From Ampullaceana balthica (lineage: Eukaryota > Mollusca > Gastropoda > Lymnaeidae), in assembly GCA_944989445.1 (NCBI GenBank), contig CALYLW010000056.1, forward strand, positions 1,083,948-1,147,947: 64,000 nucleotides of DNA, given 5' to 3'. Below the pieces are notes generated by a model, which was not told the origin of the DNA, ran no database searches, and saw nothing but the letters and a program-made list of their open reading frames with translations. Position 1 is the first letter of the stretch, and the number at the start of each line of letters is the position of its first letter. A program made the position numbers and the translations under genes. This document shows positions 55,413-64,000 of the stretch, piece by piece.

Positions 55413-58027
55413 CAGCGGTTCTCAACCTTTCTTGTGTCGCGACCCTTTTAATAAATTACTCGTGCTGTGGCGACCCCCGCCGTCAAATTTGTTTGGTATC
55501 TACCTCATAGCTGTAATTTTGCTACTGTTATAATATATTTAATTATATCTCATATGCAGAATGACATTGTATTCTCATTTTTACAAATTTTACATAATTA
55601 AAGCACAGACACCGTTCTCGTAGAAACGTAGTTAGTAATAAAAAACACAATATGTAACAATGATTACAATTACATACATGTCATACATTACATACAAGTT
55701 ATTCGTATTTATTTCTAATTACAAATACGTAAGAAAGCCAAAGTCAATTAATGTGAAGGTTGAGGTTGCTTCTTTCTCACAAGACCAGATATTCTCGGGA
55801 CAGTCTTTGCGAGAGCACAACGAAGATCATCTTCCACAACAAGTCTACTTCTGTATTTAAACTTGATAACCAGCAAGCTGGAAAACCCTTTTTCGCAAAG
55901 ATAAGTTATTGGAAAAGGAAGAAGAAGGCGCAACACAGTTTCGGACAGAACAGGATATGACTGCAAACACTTGATCCAGAATTTTGTAACTGACATTGAA
56001 GAGAAATAATTTCACGCTGCATCACTGTTAATGAGTTCGATGAACTCCTCTTGTGCTGTCTCAGGAATATCGTCAACTTTGACTGTGAATGGACTTCTGG
56101 CAAGTGCAAACGGAGTGTTAGGTAGATTTGGAAAGTACAATGAAATTCGTCCGCCAGCATATGCAAGTGTTCTTTCACAGAAATTATCATTTTACTTCTC
56201 TTGTGCGGTTCAATGTCATTTTCCTCAAAGAAAGCAGATAAGGTGGGCAACATGTACATTTTATTGTCATCCAATTTTTTTTTGCCAAAGCTGAAGTTTC
56301 ATTTCGAATGATCGGATCTTTTCAGACAAATCTAGGCATGTTGCATTTTGTCCTTGCAGTGATAAATTTAACTCATTCAAAATGGCAAATATATCTACCA
56401 GGTAAGCAATTTTCTAAAGCTCATTTTTGTCGCTGAAAAGTGCTTCGAACTGTAGTTTAGACTTCTGATTAAAGAACATTTTTAGTTCGTCACGAAGATC
56501 AAAAACGCGTTTCAAAACTTTCCCTCTCGACAACCATCTCACTTCAGTATGAAATTGCAGAACATCTTTGGACGCATCCATCTCATTACAAAGTTTCGAA
56601 AACAGACGACTGTTCAGCGCACTCGCTTTTACAAAATTGACGGAACTTACGACGCTTTTCATTACTTCCTGAAACTCTTGTGGCAACGTCTTCGTTGCTA
56701 GCACTTGTCGATGAATCATACAGTGAGTTCCAATGACTTTTGGTGATTCATTTAGTACCAAACATTGAAATCCAGACCGACATCCTAGCATAGCTGGAGC
56801 ACCATCAGTGCAAACACAACAAAACTTTTCCCAAGAGATCTTATGATCTTTCAGAAATGAACCAACTGTATCAAATACACCCCGTGCAGTTGTTGTCGTT
56901 TCAAGAGGTTTCCAAAAAAGAAACTCATCTTTAAAGTCGCCTTCATTTATATATCTCGAGTAAACCAGTAGTTGTGAACAGTTTGCAACGTCCGTGGATT
57001 CGTCAAGCTGGATGCTAAATATTGGAAGTGGAGCAGATTTTATTTCCTGGATTACCTGATCAATAATATCAGCAGTCATATCACCTATTCTTCTCCGGAC
57101 AGTGTCAATCGATAAGGAAATTGCATGCAATTTCTTAACAAATTCGGGTCCGATCATAACTCGAACAATATCTTTGGCCGCTGGCAACAATAAGTCTTCG
57201 GCAATGGTGTGACGTTTCATAGCTCTTGCGATTCTGAACGCCACCAAATATGAAGCTTCAACAGCTGCTACGTTTTGTCGGTGGTACTTGCCGCCAGTGT
57301 CAAGTCTGGCTTTCCTGACGCCATCAGCTTTACTTCTAAAATACTCGTATCCTTCCCCGCAAAACTTGGATGTTTGTTATCAAAATGACGTTTCAGTTTG
57401 TTTGGCTTCATAGATTCGACTGAAAGAACTTCATTACAAATAACGCATTGCGGTTTCTCAATTCCTGCTGTAACTATCGAAGTAAAACCATATTGTAAGA
57501 AATCGTCACTATATTTTCTTTTCTTATTCATAATGTTCTTCTCAGCATGTTCCATTTCCATCGGTTAGTTTAAAAACTTTAAATTTAAAATGAAAAATTA
57601 AAAACGATAGCTTTCAATACCACGCACATTGAAATATTGACCTACAGCCCTACACTACAGTGTTTGAAACCAGAAGCAGCAGCAGTTCAGCTTCTACGTC
57701 ACTTAGCCAGCCTGCTGAGCTCATACCTCTGAGCATCCAGAAGCGCCCTACTCTCTGTTGATATAATTACCGGTTGTTGAGGGGTTCATAAAATAGTGTT
57801 TAAATAAACATTATAAAAAGCTAAAAATAATTAAGTTACAACTAAACTTACTAAAGTTACTGAATAGACTATAGACTAGTATAGAGTAATAGACAAAATA
57901 TGTACATGGCAAGGTTTACACATTTTTACACACAAAAAACATATTTTTCCAATGGTCTTTGGCGACCCCTGCCAAATCGTCATTCGACCCCCGCGGGGAG
58001 TCGCGACCCACAGGTTTATAACCGCTG
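55413..58027 (-). mobile_element. nearly full-length hAT transposon, ZBED5/SCAND3-like
   Basis: Ends CAGCGGTTCTCAACCTTT and GGTTTATAACCGCTG have perfect 8-bp duplications CCTTAGTG (55405-55412, 58028-58035). It is 2615 bp. The transposase on the minus strand is long and only lightly broken. Subterminal inverted blocks GTCGCGACCC and GGGTCGCGAC occur near both ends. Confidence 0.95.
55748..57561 (-). pseudogene. hAT transposase, ZBED5/FAM200-like, lightly broken
   Basis: 57561-57268 encodes the N terminus with a BED zinc finger (CVICNE...KLKRHFDNKH). A one-base shift leads to 57247-56414, a clean 277-residue catalytic region: IFSIQLDESTDV with the catalytic Asp, CVCTDGAPAMLG with the second acidic site, THCMIHRQ, and HTEVRWLSRGKVLKRVF. 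After another break near 56415, 56274-55906 continues, and 55996-55748 ends in the dimerisation motif PITYLCEKGFSSLLVIK. Two or three disruptions only, so it was active recently. Related domesticated genes in vertebrates are ZBED5, FAM200 and SCAND3. Confidence 0.9.
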
Positions 58028-58054
58028 CCTTAGTGTATGTTTTATATGAGTGAT

Positions 58055-58343
58055 AGTATCTTATCGTATCTTATTTATACAGACGCTCCTTCTAAGCAGA
58101 AGATAATTGCGTCCACAGACCATGAGAGATGATCTGTTGGCAAGTGATGTAGCGTTCACAGGCCATGGCTTTGTGGGGTCCACGCATTACCCAGCCGCCT
58201 AACTAGTGTTAGGTAGTATTAGGTACCCTTTCGGAGCTGGGTGATTCAGGGACGCCCCAGGCCCCGGGAACAAATCCTTGCCTTCACATGGATTCGAACC
58301 CGTGACCATCGGTACGCCAGTCGAGCGCGCTGCCACTCGACCA
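58055..58343 (-). mobile_element. tRNA-derived SINE with LINE-type tail, copy 2
   Basis: On the minus strand the 5' end has a pol III A box TGGTCGAGTGG and B box GGTTCGAATCC at tRNA spacing. Then comes a body of about 200 bases, and the tail ATCTTCTGCTTAGAAGGAGC with (GATA)n-type ends shared with the LINE copies at 54023-54480 and 60549-60990. The copy at 36096-36318 is a more diverged relative. Confidence 0.85.
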
Positions 58344-58344
58344 G

Positions 58345-58690
58345 ATAAATATAACATCACAAGAAATAAATATAACATCACAAGAGATAAATATAACATC
58401 ACAAGAAATAAATATAACATCACAAGAAATAAATATAACAACACAAGAAATAAATATAACAACACAAGAAATAAATATAACAACACAAGAAATAAATATA
58501 ACATCACAAGAAATAAATATAACATCACAAGAGATGTTATATAACATCACAAGAAATAAATATAACAACACAAGAAATAAATATAACAACACAAGAAATA
58601 AATATAACATCACAAGAAATAAATATAACATCACAAGAGATGTTATATAACATCACAAGAAATAAATATAACATCACAAGAGATAAATTT
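58345..58690 (+). repeat. 21-bp satellite, second part
   Basis: About 16 copies of a unit containing ATAAATATAACATCACAAGA, with CATCAC/CAACAC variants. Twice a unit carries GATGTTATATAACATC, a small palindrome that breaks the period. Confidence 0.92.
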
Positions 58691-59029
58691 ACAATTTGAC
58701 CACTTTCTTAAAAGGTGAAAAAGCTTACAAAAAATTCAAATGCAAAAAAATGTAAATTGTGTGTAAAAATGTAAACAATTTGACTGTGGCCGTTTTGACC
58801 AGGGGAGATTTGTCTGGGGCCGTTTTGACAGGGGCCGTTTTGACCGGGGCAATTTTGACAGTGGCCGTTTTGGCAGAGGCCGTTGTGTCGGAGCCGTTTT
58901 GACGGGTCACGGTACTGACGTAATAGTGAAATTTAATTTATTATATTTGTTTCATTTTATGTGCTTATTTTTCGAAAAATAACAGTGGGCTAGTATTAAT
59001 GGTTGCAAATGGAGGGTTATAATTAAAAT

Positions 59030-59125
59030 GTTCTGTCCTTTCTTGATAACTTCTGCGAACCAGTGGCGGATGGCCCACGGACCGGCACCGGTCCGCGGAC
59101 CACCACTTTGAGTAGCACTGCAGTA
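59030..59125. mobile_element. hAT-type terminus remnant
   Basis: The run GGACCGGCACCGGTCCGCGG and the end CACTTTGAGTAGCACTG match the style of hAT ends and the decayed copy near 695-755. The other end is not found nearby. Confidence 0.5.
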
Positions 59126-59205
59126 GAGGTTATGACCATAGCTATATAAGAAAATTGAAAATGACTGACATATTTACTGACGATTGTGTAGACCTTGTTT
59201 GTGTA

Positions 59206-59289
59206 AACTGACAAGGGCTACATCATTAGCACTAACTGACAAGGGCTACATCATTAGCACTAACTGACAAGGGCTACATCATTAGCACT
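59206..59289 (+). repeat. 28-bp tandem repeat, three exact copies
   Basis: The unit starts AACTGACAAGGGCTACATCA; three copies with no difference. Confidence 0.97.
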
Positions 59290-59534
59290 TCATTAATTTT
59301 TAAACGTTGTGGATGGTTGCTCTGTATACTATCCAGCGGTTCCCAAAAGCTTTTTGACGCCATCACCATTTTCAAAGTTGTGCCAAATTAACTGTAAAGA
59401 ACCGAGCCGCATATTCCAAACGTTTTTTTCCCCAATTCTTTGTGACATATTTTTAATAAAAAGAAAACTGAAATTAAACCTGCACACATAATAATTATAT
59501 TTGAGATACACCCACATGAAGCGGCTATGTCTTA

Positions 59535-60078
59535 AATAAATAGAGGTACAGATTTTTTTTTAAAAACACGTTTTTATAAGTGGAAGAAAATAATTTTATA
59601 AGTGGAAGAAAATAATTTTATCCCCAGAATTGTGTTGGAGAATTATTTTTCAGGAATAATTAAAATTTAAAACTTATAAGTTCAAGTACTTTGATTTAAT
59701 ATGACTAAAAACGTGGGCGGGTGTTTGGTATAAAAATTAAAGATTTATAATTTATAAGGCAAAAGAGAGATCTATACGTGAGAGAATGAGTGAACTGCAT
59801 ATGTAAAACCTCATAAGCGCCCACCCCATTTTTTTGGCTGGGGTGAACTCCGGTGTCACGTTGATGTCAACAATAGCAGACGAATACAGATGCTATAAAA
59901 AGATAAACTAAAAATGCATTTATTTAATTATGGTACATTCGATCGATCTGAAAATTTGATACAATGCATTGTCATCAAAGAACTGTCTGTGGTAAAATTT
60001 TGAGATCGCTAGGACCATCAGAAGTGGTTTAATTTTACGTTGGACAGGAACGAAAGCAAGTTAATAAAAACGTGGTAA
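59535..60078. repeat. CACGTTTTTA modular repeat, copy 3
   Basis: It starts with a CACGTTTTTATAAGTGG block, passes CATAAGCGCCCACCCC and GGTACATTCGATCGATCTGA, and ends GTTAATAAAAACGTGG. It is shorter than the other copies and uninterrupted. No ORF. Confidence 0.75.
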
Positions 60079-60548
60079 AATTGTTTGTGTTTATGAGGCT
60101 CTTTGGGTATGTCTGATATTGTTTGATTTATGGTGGGAAGGGGCAGTAAGGTTACATTTCCTCAAGGCTTCTTTTTCTAAAATATTGAAGGACGATATTT
60201 TTTGTCAAATTCTTGAATTTTTTCGTGGTAAAGGGGCAACAAAAATCTTGGTCCGATCTGAATGGTAAATAGCCCACCAAGGCTATTAGATCCACTCCAT
60301 TCTAAATTTATCAATCGTCTTTAAAAAAAAACTATTAAACTATCTCCTACTTCTCACGTTTAAGTGGCTTCCAGAGAGGGAATTTTTAACGGCTGCTAAA
60401 TATCATATTATTTTTTTAGATCAGATTTTTAGATCAGAAGCAAGGACGCAATAATCGTCTGTGACAAATAAGATAAGAAGAAGATATTATGTTTTCGTTA
60501 GCAAAAAAAAATAATGTGAAGGAAATAAATGTTATGACTAATGTTGGG
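60079..60548. other. intergenic, no gene seen
   Basis: AT-rich sequence between the modular repeat and the LINE tail. A short stretch near 60440 (GACGCAATAATCGTCTGTGA) resembles the SINE/LINE tail in degraded form. Confidence 0.35.
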
Positions 60549-60990
60549 AATCTTATCTTATCTTATCTGTTTACAGACGCTCCTTCTATACAGAAGATTA
60601 TTGCGTCCTACGCTTATCTATGGTTTGTGTTTAGTCCTGCATTTTTATTAGAGATTTAAATGTTGATAAAGTGTTGGTTTTCCTGGATTCTTCAGGCAAC
60701 CCATTCCACGCCCGAATTCCGGACGGGAAGAAGGAAAACTTGTATGTGTTTGTTCTTGCATACGGAATAAGAAAGGTGTTTTTATCCTTATGTCTATCTG
60801 AGGGTTGTATTAAGTTATCTTTGTGTTGTATTTCTAAATTAGAATTAATTGCTTTATGTATGATTACTACTTTGCTCTTGGTTCTTCTATCCTCTAGTGT
60901 TTCAAGGTTTAATGATTTAACTAATGGTGTTACTCTTGTCAGTTTCGAATATTCTCCAGTAATTAATCTGGCAGCTCTTTTTTGAATTTG
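60549..60990 (-). mobile_element. 5'-truncated LINE 3' end, young copy 2
   Basis: Nearly identical to 54023-54480: tail (GATAA)n at the low-coordinate end, then the same RT C-terminal coding end. Only a few substitutions are visible, such as CCCGAATTCC for CCCTAATTCC. A clear target duplication is not seen; TTGGG occurs on both sides. Confidence 0.88.
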
Positions 60991-61190
60991 GGCGTGGTGG
61001 AGTTAGTTAACACCATGCTTTGACTCGTTATATTTTGTAATACTAATAAATAAAAATACTATAACTTTAAAAAATTTGTTTCGCTGGTAGAGTTTTAGTT
61101 TTGTACTACTAAAAACTTAAACTACATTTTTTGATGTGTTTTGGTCACCAACTTGTTGCAGTTGACGTCACTCCTACAGGTCATAACAAA

Positions 61191-62491
61191 ATGGCGGCTT
61201 CGTCTTCTCAGAGTAAACTTACGAGGGGCACTGGTTCAGTAATTCCACCATTGCCCATTCTCAAAGACCATTTCTCAGCTGCTGTTGGGAAAAGCAGTAT
61301 AGTTGTCAAAGCAGTAGCTGTTACAGTTATAATTGGCTACTTGTTTTCCTTCATTTCTTCTGCAATTCCATATATAACAATCACCCCTGGCTATGTTATG
61401 CCACCCAATTTTCGTGTTTACAGTTTTATTTTCTATTGCTTTGTGGAGCAACACTTTTGGCATGTCTTAGCTGATGTTGCAGTAATTGTCTTGTTTGGGA
61501 AACTTCTTGAGCCACTCTGGGGAGCACCAGACATGCTTCTATTTTTTATCATCACAAACATTGGAGTAGGAATAGCCACAGCTTTTTTGTATATTTTCAT
61601 TTATCTCGTAACTCTCAATGAGGAATATTTATTCGAAGTGCACATTTATGGATTGGCTGGATACATTGCAGGATTTTGTGTGGCAGTCAAACAAGTTATG
61701 CCTGACCACTGCTTGGCAACACTGCCATTCGGAAAGTTGCGTAATACACACATACCCCTGACTTTGCTAATATTAATAGTTTTGATGAGGATTGCTGGAC
61801 TCTTACCTGGACCATATCCTTATATGTTTGCAAATGGAATTGTAGTCAGTTGGGTTTATTTGCGATTCTATCAGAAGCATACAAATGGAAATCGAGGAGA
61901 CATGGCGGATAATTTTAGTTTTGCTAGGTAACGTTAATTTTGATTGTGGTCTGTTCACGTGTCTTTAATTACTTATCTTATACACTATTATTGCGAGTCT
62001 CTTAATAAATACACTATGGCTGTTGTTTTAATAATGCAATCATCTTATGTATAGAAGGAGCGCCTGTAACAGATAAAATACGATATTAAGTAATGATTAG
62101 ACCCATGCCATTCTGAAGCTGACCCAATTTTAAGAGTTGCTTTTTAATGGTCTAAGCGTCTAAGGCCTAATAATTATTAATTTAAAAAAAACATTATTGC
62201 AAAATGTAATTTTGGTTAACATTTTGAATACTGTATATAAGTTACATGTGAACATTAACATCTTACTCTTTAAGATCTTGTCTTTGTACTCTTTTAATAA
62301 GATAATTTTGTCCTCAGTTTTTTCCCCAGCCAGTTTCAGCCCTTGATTGCTGTTATTTCCAATTCCATATTCAGTGGGTTTGTGAAAATTAAGCTGTGTA
62401 AGAAACCACAGCGAAGATATGATGTCAGCTCACCAACTACCATTACAGTCACCTTGCCAGGCACAGAACCTCATGATGCAGAACGAAGAAA
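61191..62491 (+). CDS. TMEM115: TMEM115-like Golgi membrane protein, 5' part (exons 1-2)
   Basis: Exon 1 is 61191-61927 and exon 2 62318-62491, joined in phase through GT-AG sites. The gene continues after the donor at 62492 but no third exon is seen before the window ends. TMEM115 is a multi-pass rhomboid-fold-like protein of the Golgi that associates with the COG complex and affects retrograde traffic. Visible marks: TPGYVMPPNFRVYSF, VEQHFWHV, LFGKLLEPLWGA, IHGLAGY-like YGLAGYIAGF, WVYLRFYQKH, GDMADNFSFA and, in exon 2, TLPGTEPHDAERRK, the start of the conserved cytoplasmic tail. About five hydrophobic segments are present. I chose the ATG at 61191 (AAAATGGCG, good context); an in-frame ATG at 61131 would add 20 residues. 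303 residues are covered, against about 350 for the family. Confidence 0.92.
62034..62090 (+). mobile_element. isolated SINE/LINE tail in TMEM115-like intron 1
   Basis: GCAATCATCTTATGTATAGA, then AGGAGCGCCTGTAACAGATA, matches the shared 3' tail of the LINE and SINE families, here on the plus strand. No body precedes it. Confidence 0.6.
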
Positions 62492-62865
62492 GTGAGTATT
62501 CTTGTTTCAGTTCTTATTTAGACCTTGTCTAGATTACAATGTTTTTTTTTCTTCTTCTAAAATAGTAATACATTTTTGAGCCAATTAATTTTCTCTTGTT
62601 TATGAAATCTATGAGAGTTTAAATATTGTTTTTCATACTTTATTTGTATAGGTTTTAGGATTAACTGCTCAAATCTTTCCCCTCTCAAACTTAAATCTCA
62701 GTTTAATGGCTGGTGGGATACCTAAAATAATAAGAAAATTAAATCTCCCATTACAAATGTGAGCAATAAAATTTCATTGCAAGTGAAGGAGGAATTATAG
62801 GAGAGCTTACTGATTTTAATTTCAATTAAATCTCTTGAAATCTTCACCTGTTGTAATAGGTAGAC

Positions 62866-64000
62866 TTTAATGACATTCGACTCCATATTCATCAATCCGG
62901 ACAAAAAGCACTATCAGTTCCTCCTGGATGTATGTTCTCTTTATACCTCTATTCCCTACAACAATGGCCTTCTGTCTGTACAATTTTTATGGAAAGACAA
63001 CTTTGGTTGGTGGAATTGGTCCTAACCCTCAACCTGTTTGAGTTCAATGGCCAGTTCTTTGACCAAATCAGTGGGGTCGCTATGGGGACTAAAATGGGAC
63101 TAAGCTATGCTTGTTTGTTGATGGTTCATTTTGAGCACAAAGTGGAACAAGAGTACACTGGTCGCCTCCCCGAATTCTATAAGAGATACATTGATGACAG
63201 CATTGAGGTGACTCATATGGAGAGAAGTGAACTGGATACGTTCATCAATTTTGTAGATTCTTTCAACCCCTCCATCAAGTTCACTCACATGATTTCTGAA
63301 CTGTCTGTAAACTTCCTGGACATTACTGTAACTCTCCAGAAAAACTGCCTCCTCACTTCGGCCCACTTCAAACCTACAGACAACCACTCTTACCTACTCT
63401 ATCTCTCTTCTCATCCCAAAGCCTGTAAGGATTCTATCTCTTTTACTCAACTTCTTCGCCTCTGTAGACTGTGTCAATGAGGACGTTTGGGAAAAAGGCG
63501 TTGGAAATGGTGGAGTTTTTTTAGACAAAGGTCTTACCCTGAAGCTATTTTACAATCTGCTCTTCAGCGAGTTAAAAGCTTCACTCGTGCCGACGCCTTT
63601 GTATCACACATCAGTGACAGTAGTGAGAGAAGCAAACTGGTTTTCACATACCATCCCCACAACATCAGGGCCAAAGAAATCTTTTTGAAAAACCGTGCCA
63701 TCCTCCTCGTGGAGCCTGAGACTAACAACATATTCTCCGCCCCACCCCTCATTGTGTTCAGGAGGGAGGAAAATCTGCGAGACCTGCTGGTTCATAGTCG
63801 CCTTTGTATTCCACCCTCCCATCTGGGTACAAAACCATGCGGCCGTCATTGCTGTTAGACATGTCCTTGTTACCCAGACTGACCATATTGTCTTCCCTAA
63901 GGGGATATTTAAGATTAGGAATGGCTTTCTTTGTACTTATTAGCCATAATGTGGTCTACACCATTGTGTAAGCGCTGCTCTTTGAAATACATAGGTGAGA
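62866..64000 (+). pseudogene. Penelope-like element, RT and GIY-YIG part, runs off the window
   Basis: Fragments in order: FLLDVCSLYTSIPYNNGL near 62915; GVAMGTKMGLSYACLLM and YKRYIDDSIEV, the RT catalytic region, within 62932-63480; VNFLDITV and SSHPKACKDSISFTQLLRL, typical Penelope RT/thumb motifs; then NLRDLLVHSRL and GTKPCGRHCC, the linker Cys motif, near 63770-63858. VVYTIV and CSLKYIGE at about 63950-63998 begin the GIY-YIG endonuclease. Frame changes and stops show decay. It lies in or just after intron 2 of the TMEM115-like gene. The upstream border is uncertain. Confidence 0.88.

Larger units (their letters stand above)
55175..58912. mobile_element. AAAACGGCCCC MITE copy with an internal 21-bp satellite, interrupted twice
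   Basis: The left part (55175-55250) matches the interior of the MITE at 39112-39546 (CAAGAAACAATACTAATAAC). Two tandem arrays follow (55265-55400, 58345-58690). The right part (58690-58912) matches the other interior and ends in CCGTTTTGACGGGTCACGG, the family terminus. A hAT (55413-58027) and a SINE (58055-58343) lie between the two arrays, so one array was probably split by later insertions. The left terminus is lost. Confidence 0.65.

Noticed and set aside
55162..55451. ORFs with repeated YLSLVML or NITSQEI patterns (also 58199-58634)
   Set aside because: A 21-bp repeat stays open in all frames; these are satellite translations.

Overview
The window is nuclear DNA of an AT-rich, intron-rich animal. 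The gene set (a proton/myo-inositol cotransporter, a Jagged/Serrate-type Notch ligand, a TMEM115 homologue), the many hAT transposons, CR1/RTE-like LINEs, tRNA-derived SINEs and a Penelope-like element suggest a lophotrochozoan, most likely a mollusc and perhaps a gastropod. That placement is an inference; no marker here fixes the species.

Three host genes are supported exon by exon. (1) 4525-12173 (+): a complete nine-exon SLC2A13/HMIT-like transporter of 637 residues. (2) 16403-36946 (-): a complete 18-exon Jagged/Serrate-like Notch ligand of 1596 residues: signal peptide, MNNL, DSL, about 19 EGF repeats, juxtamembrane region, one membrane helix and a 269-residue tail. All splice phases agree. 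It converges on the transporter gene. (3) 61191-62491 (+): the first two coding exons of a TMEM115-like Golgi membrane protein; the rest lies beyond the right edge.

Most of the remainder is mobile DNA. At least eight hAT-type insertions have matched TIRs and 8-bp target duplications, either exact or with one mismatch: 1117-3021, 10864-11069, 24774-24973, 26037-26629, 29250-29449, 38267-40662, 41749-43668 and 55413-58027. A nearly unaged LTR retrotransposon (44318-49595; 472-bp LTRs with one visible difference; 5-bp duplication) has no reverse transcriptase or integrase and instead encodes a long, broken coiled-coil reading frame. LINE 3' ends (14343-15185, 54023-54480, 60549-60990) share a tail with tRNA-headed SINEs (36096-36318, 58055-58343), which implies that the LINE mobilises the SINE. 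A second LINE (52210-54840) was hit by the first. A Penelope-like element enters at 62866 and runs off the window.

The least familiar material is a modular, palindromic repeat family ending in CACGTTTTTA blocks (25600-27000, 38022-43850, 59535-60078). It shares a core with shorter elements at 27800-28210 and 49815-50290. There is also a MITE family with AAAACGGCCCC subterminal repeats, one copy of which seems to have seeded a 21-bp satellite (55175-58912). Large minisatellites fill transporter intron 7 (8505-10797, 40/46-bp units) and ligand intron 1 (33488-34583, 49-bp units). A perfect 31-bp-arm hairpin lies at 37884-37955, about 0.9 kb upstream of the ligand start codon.
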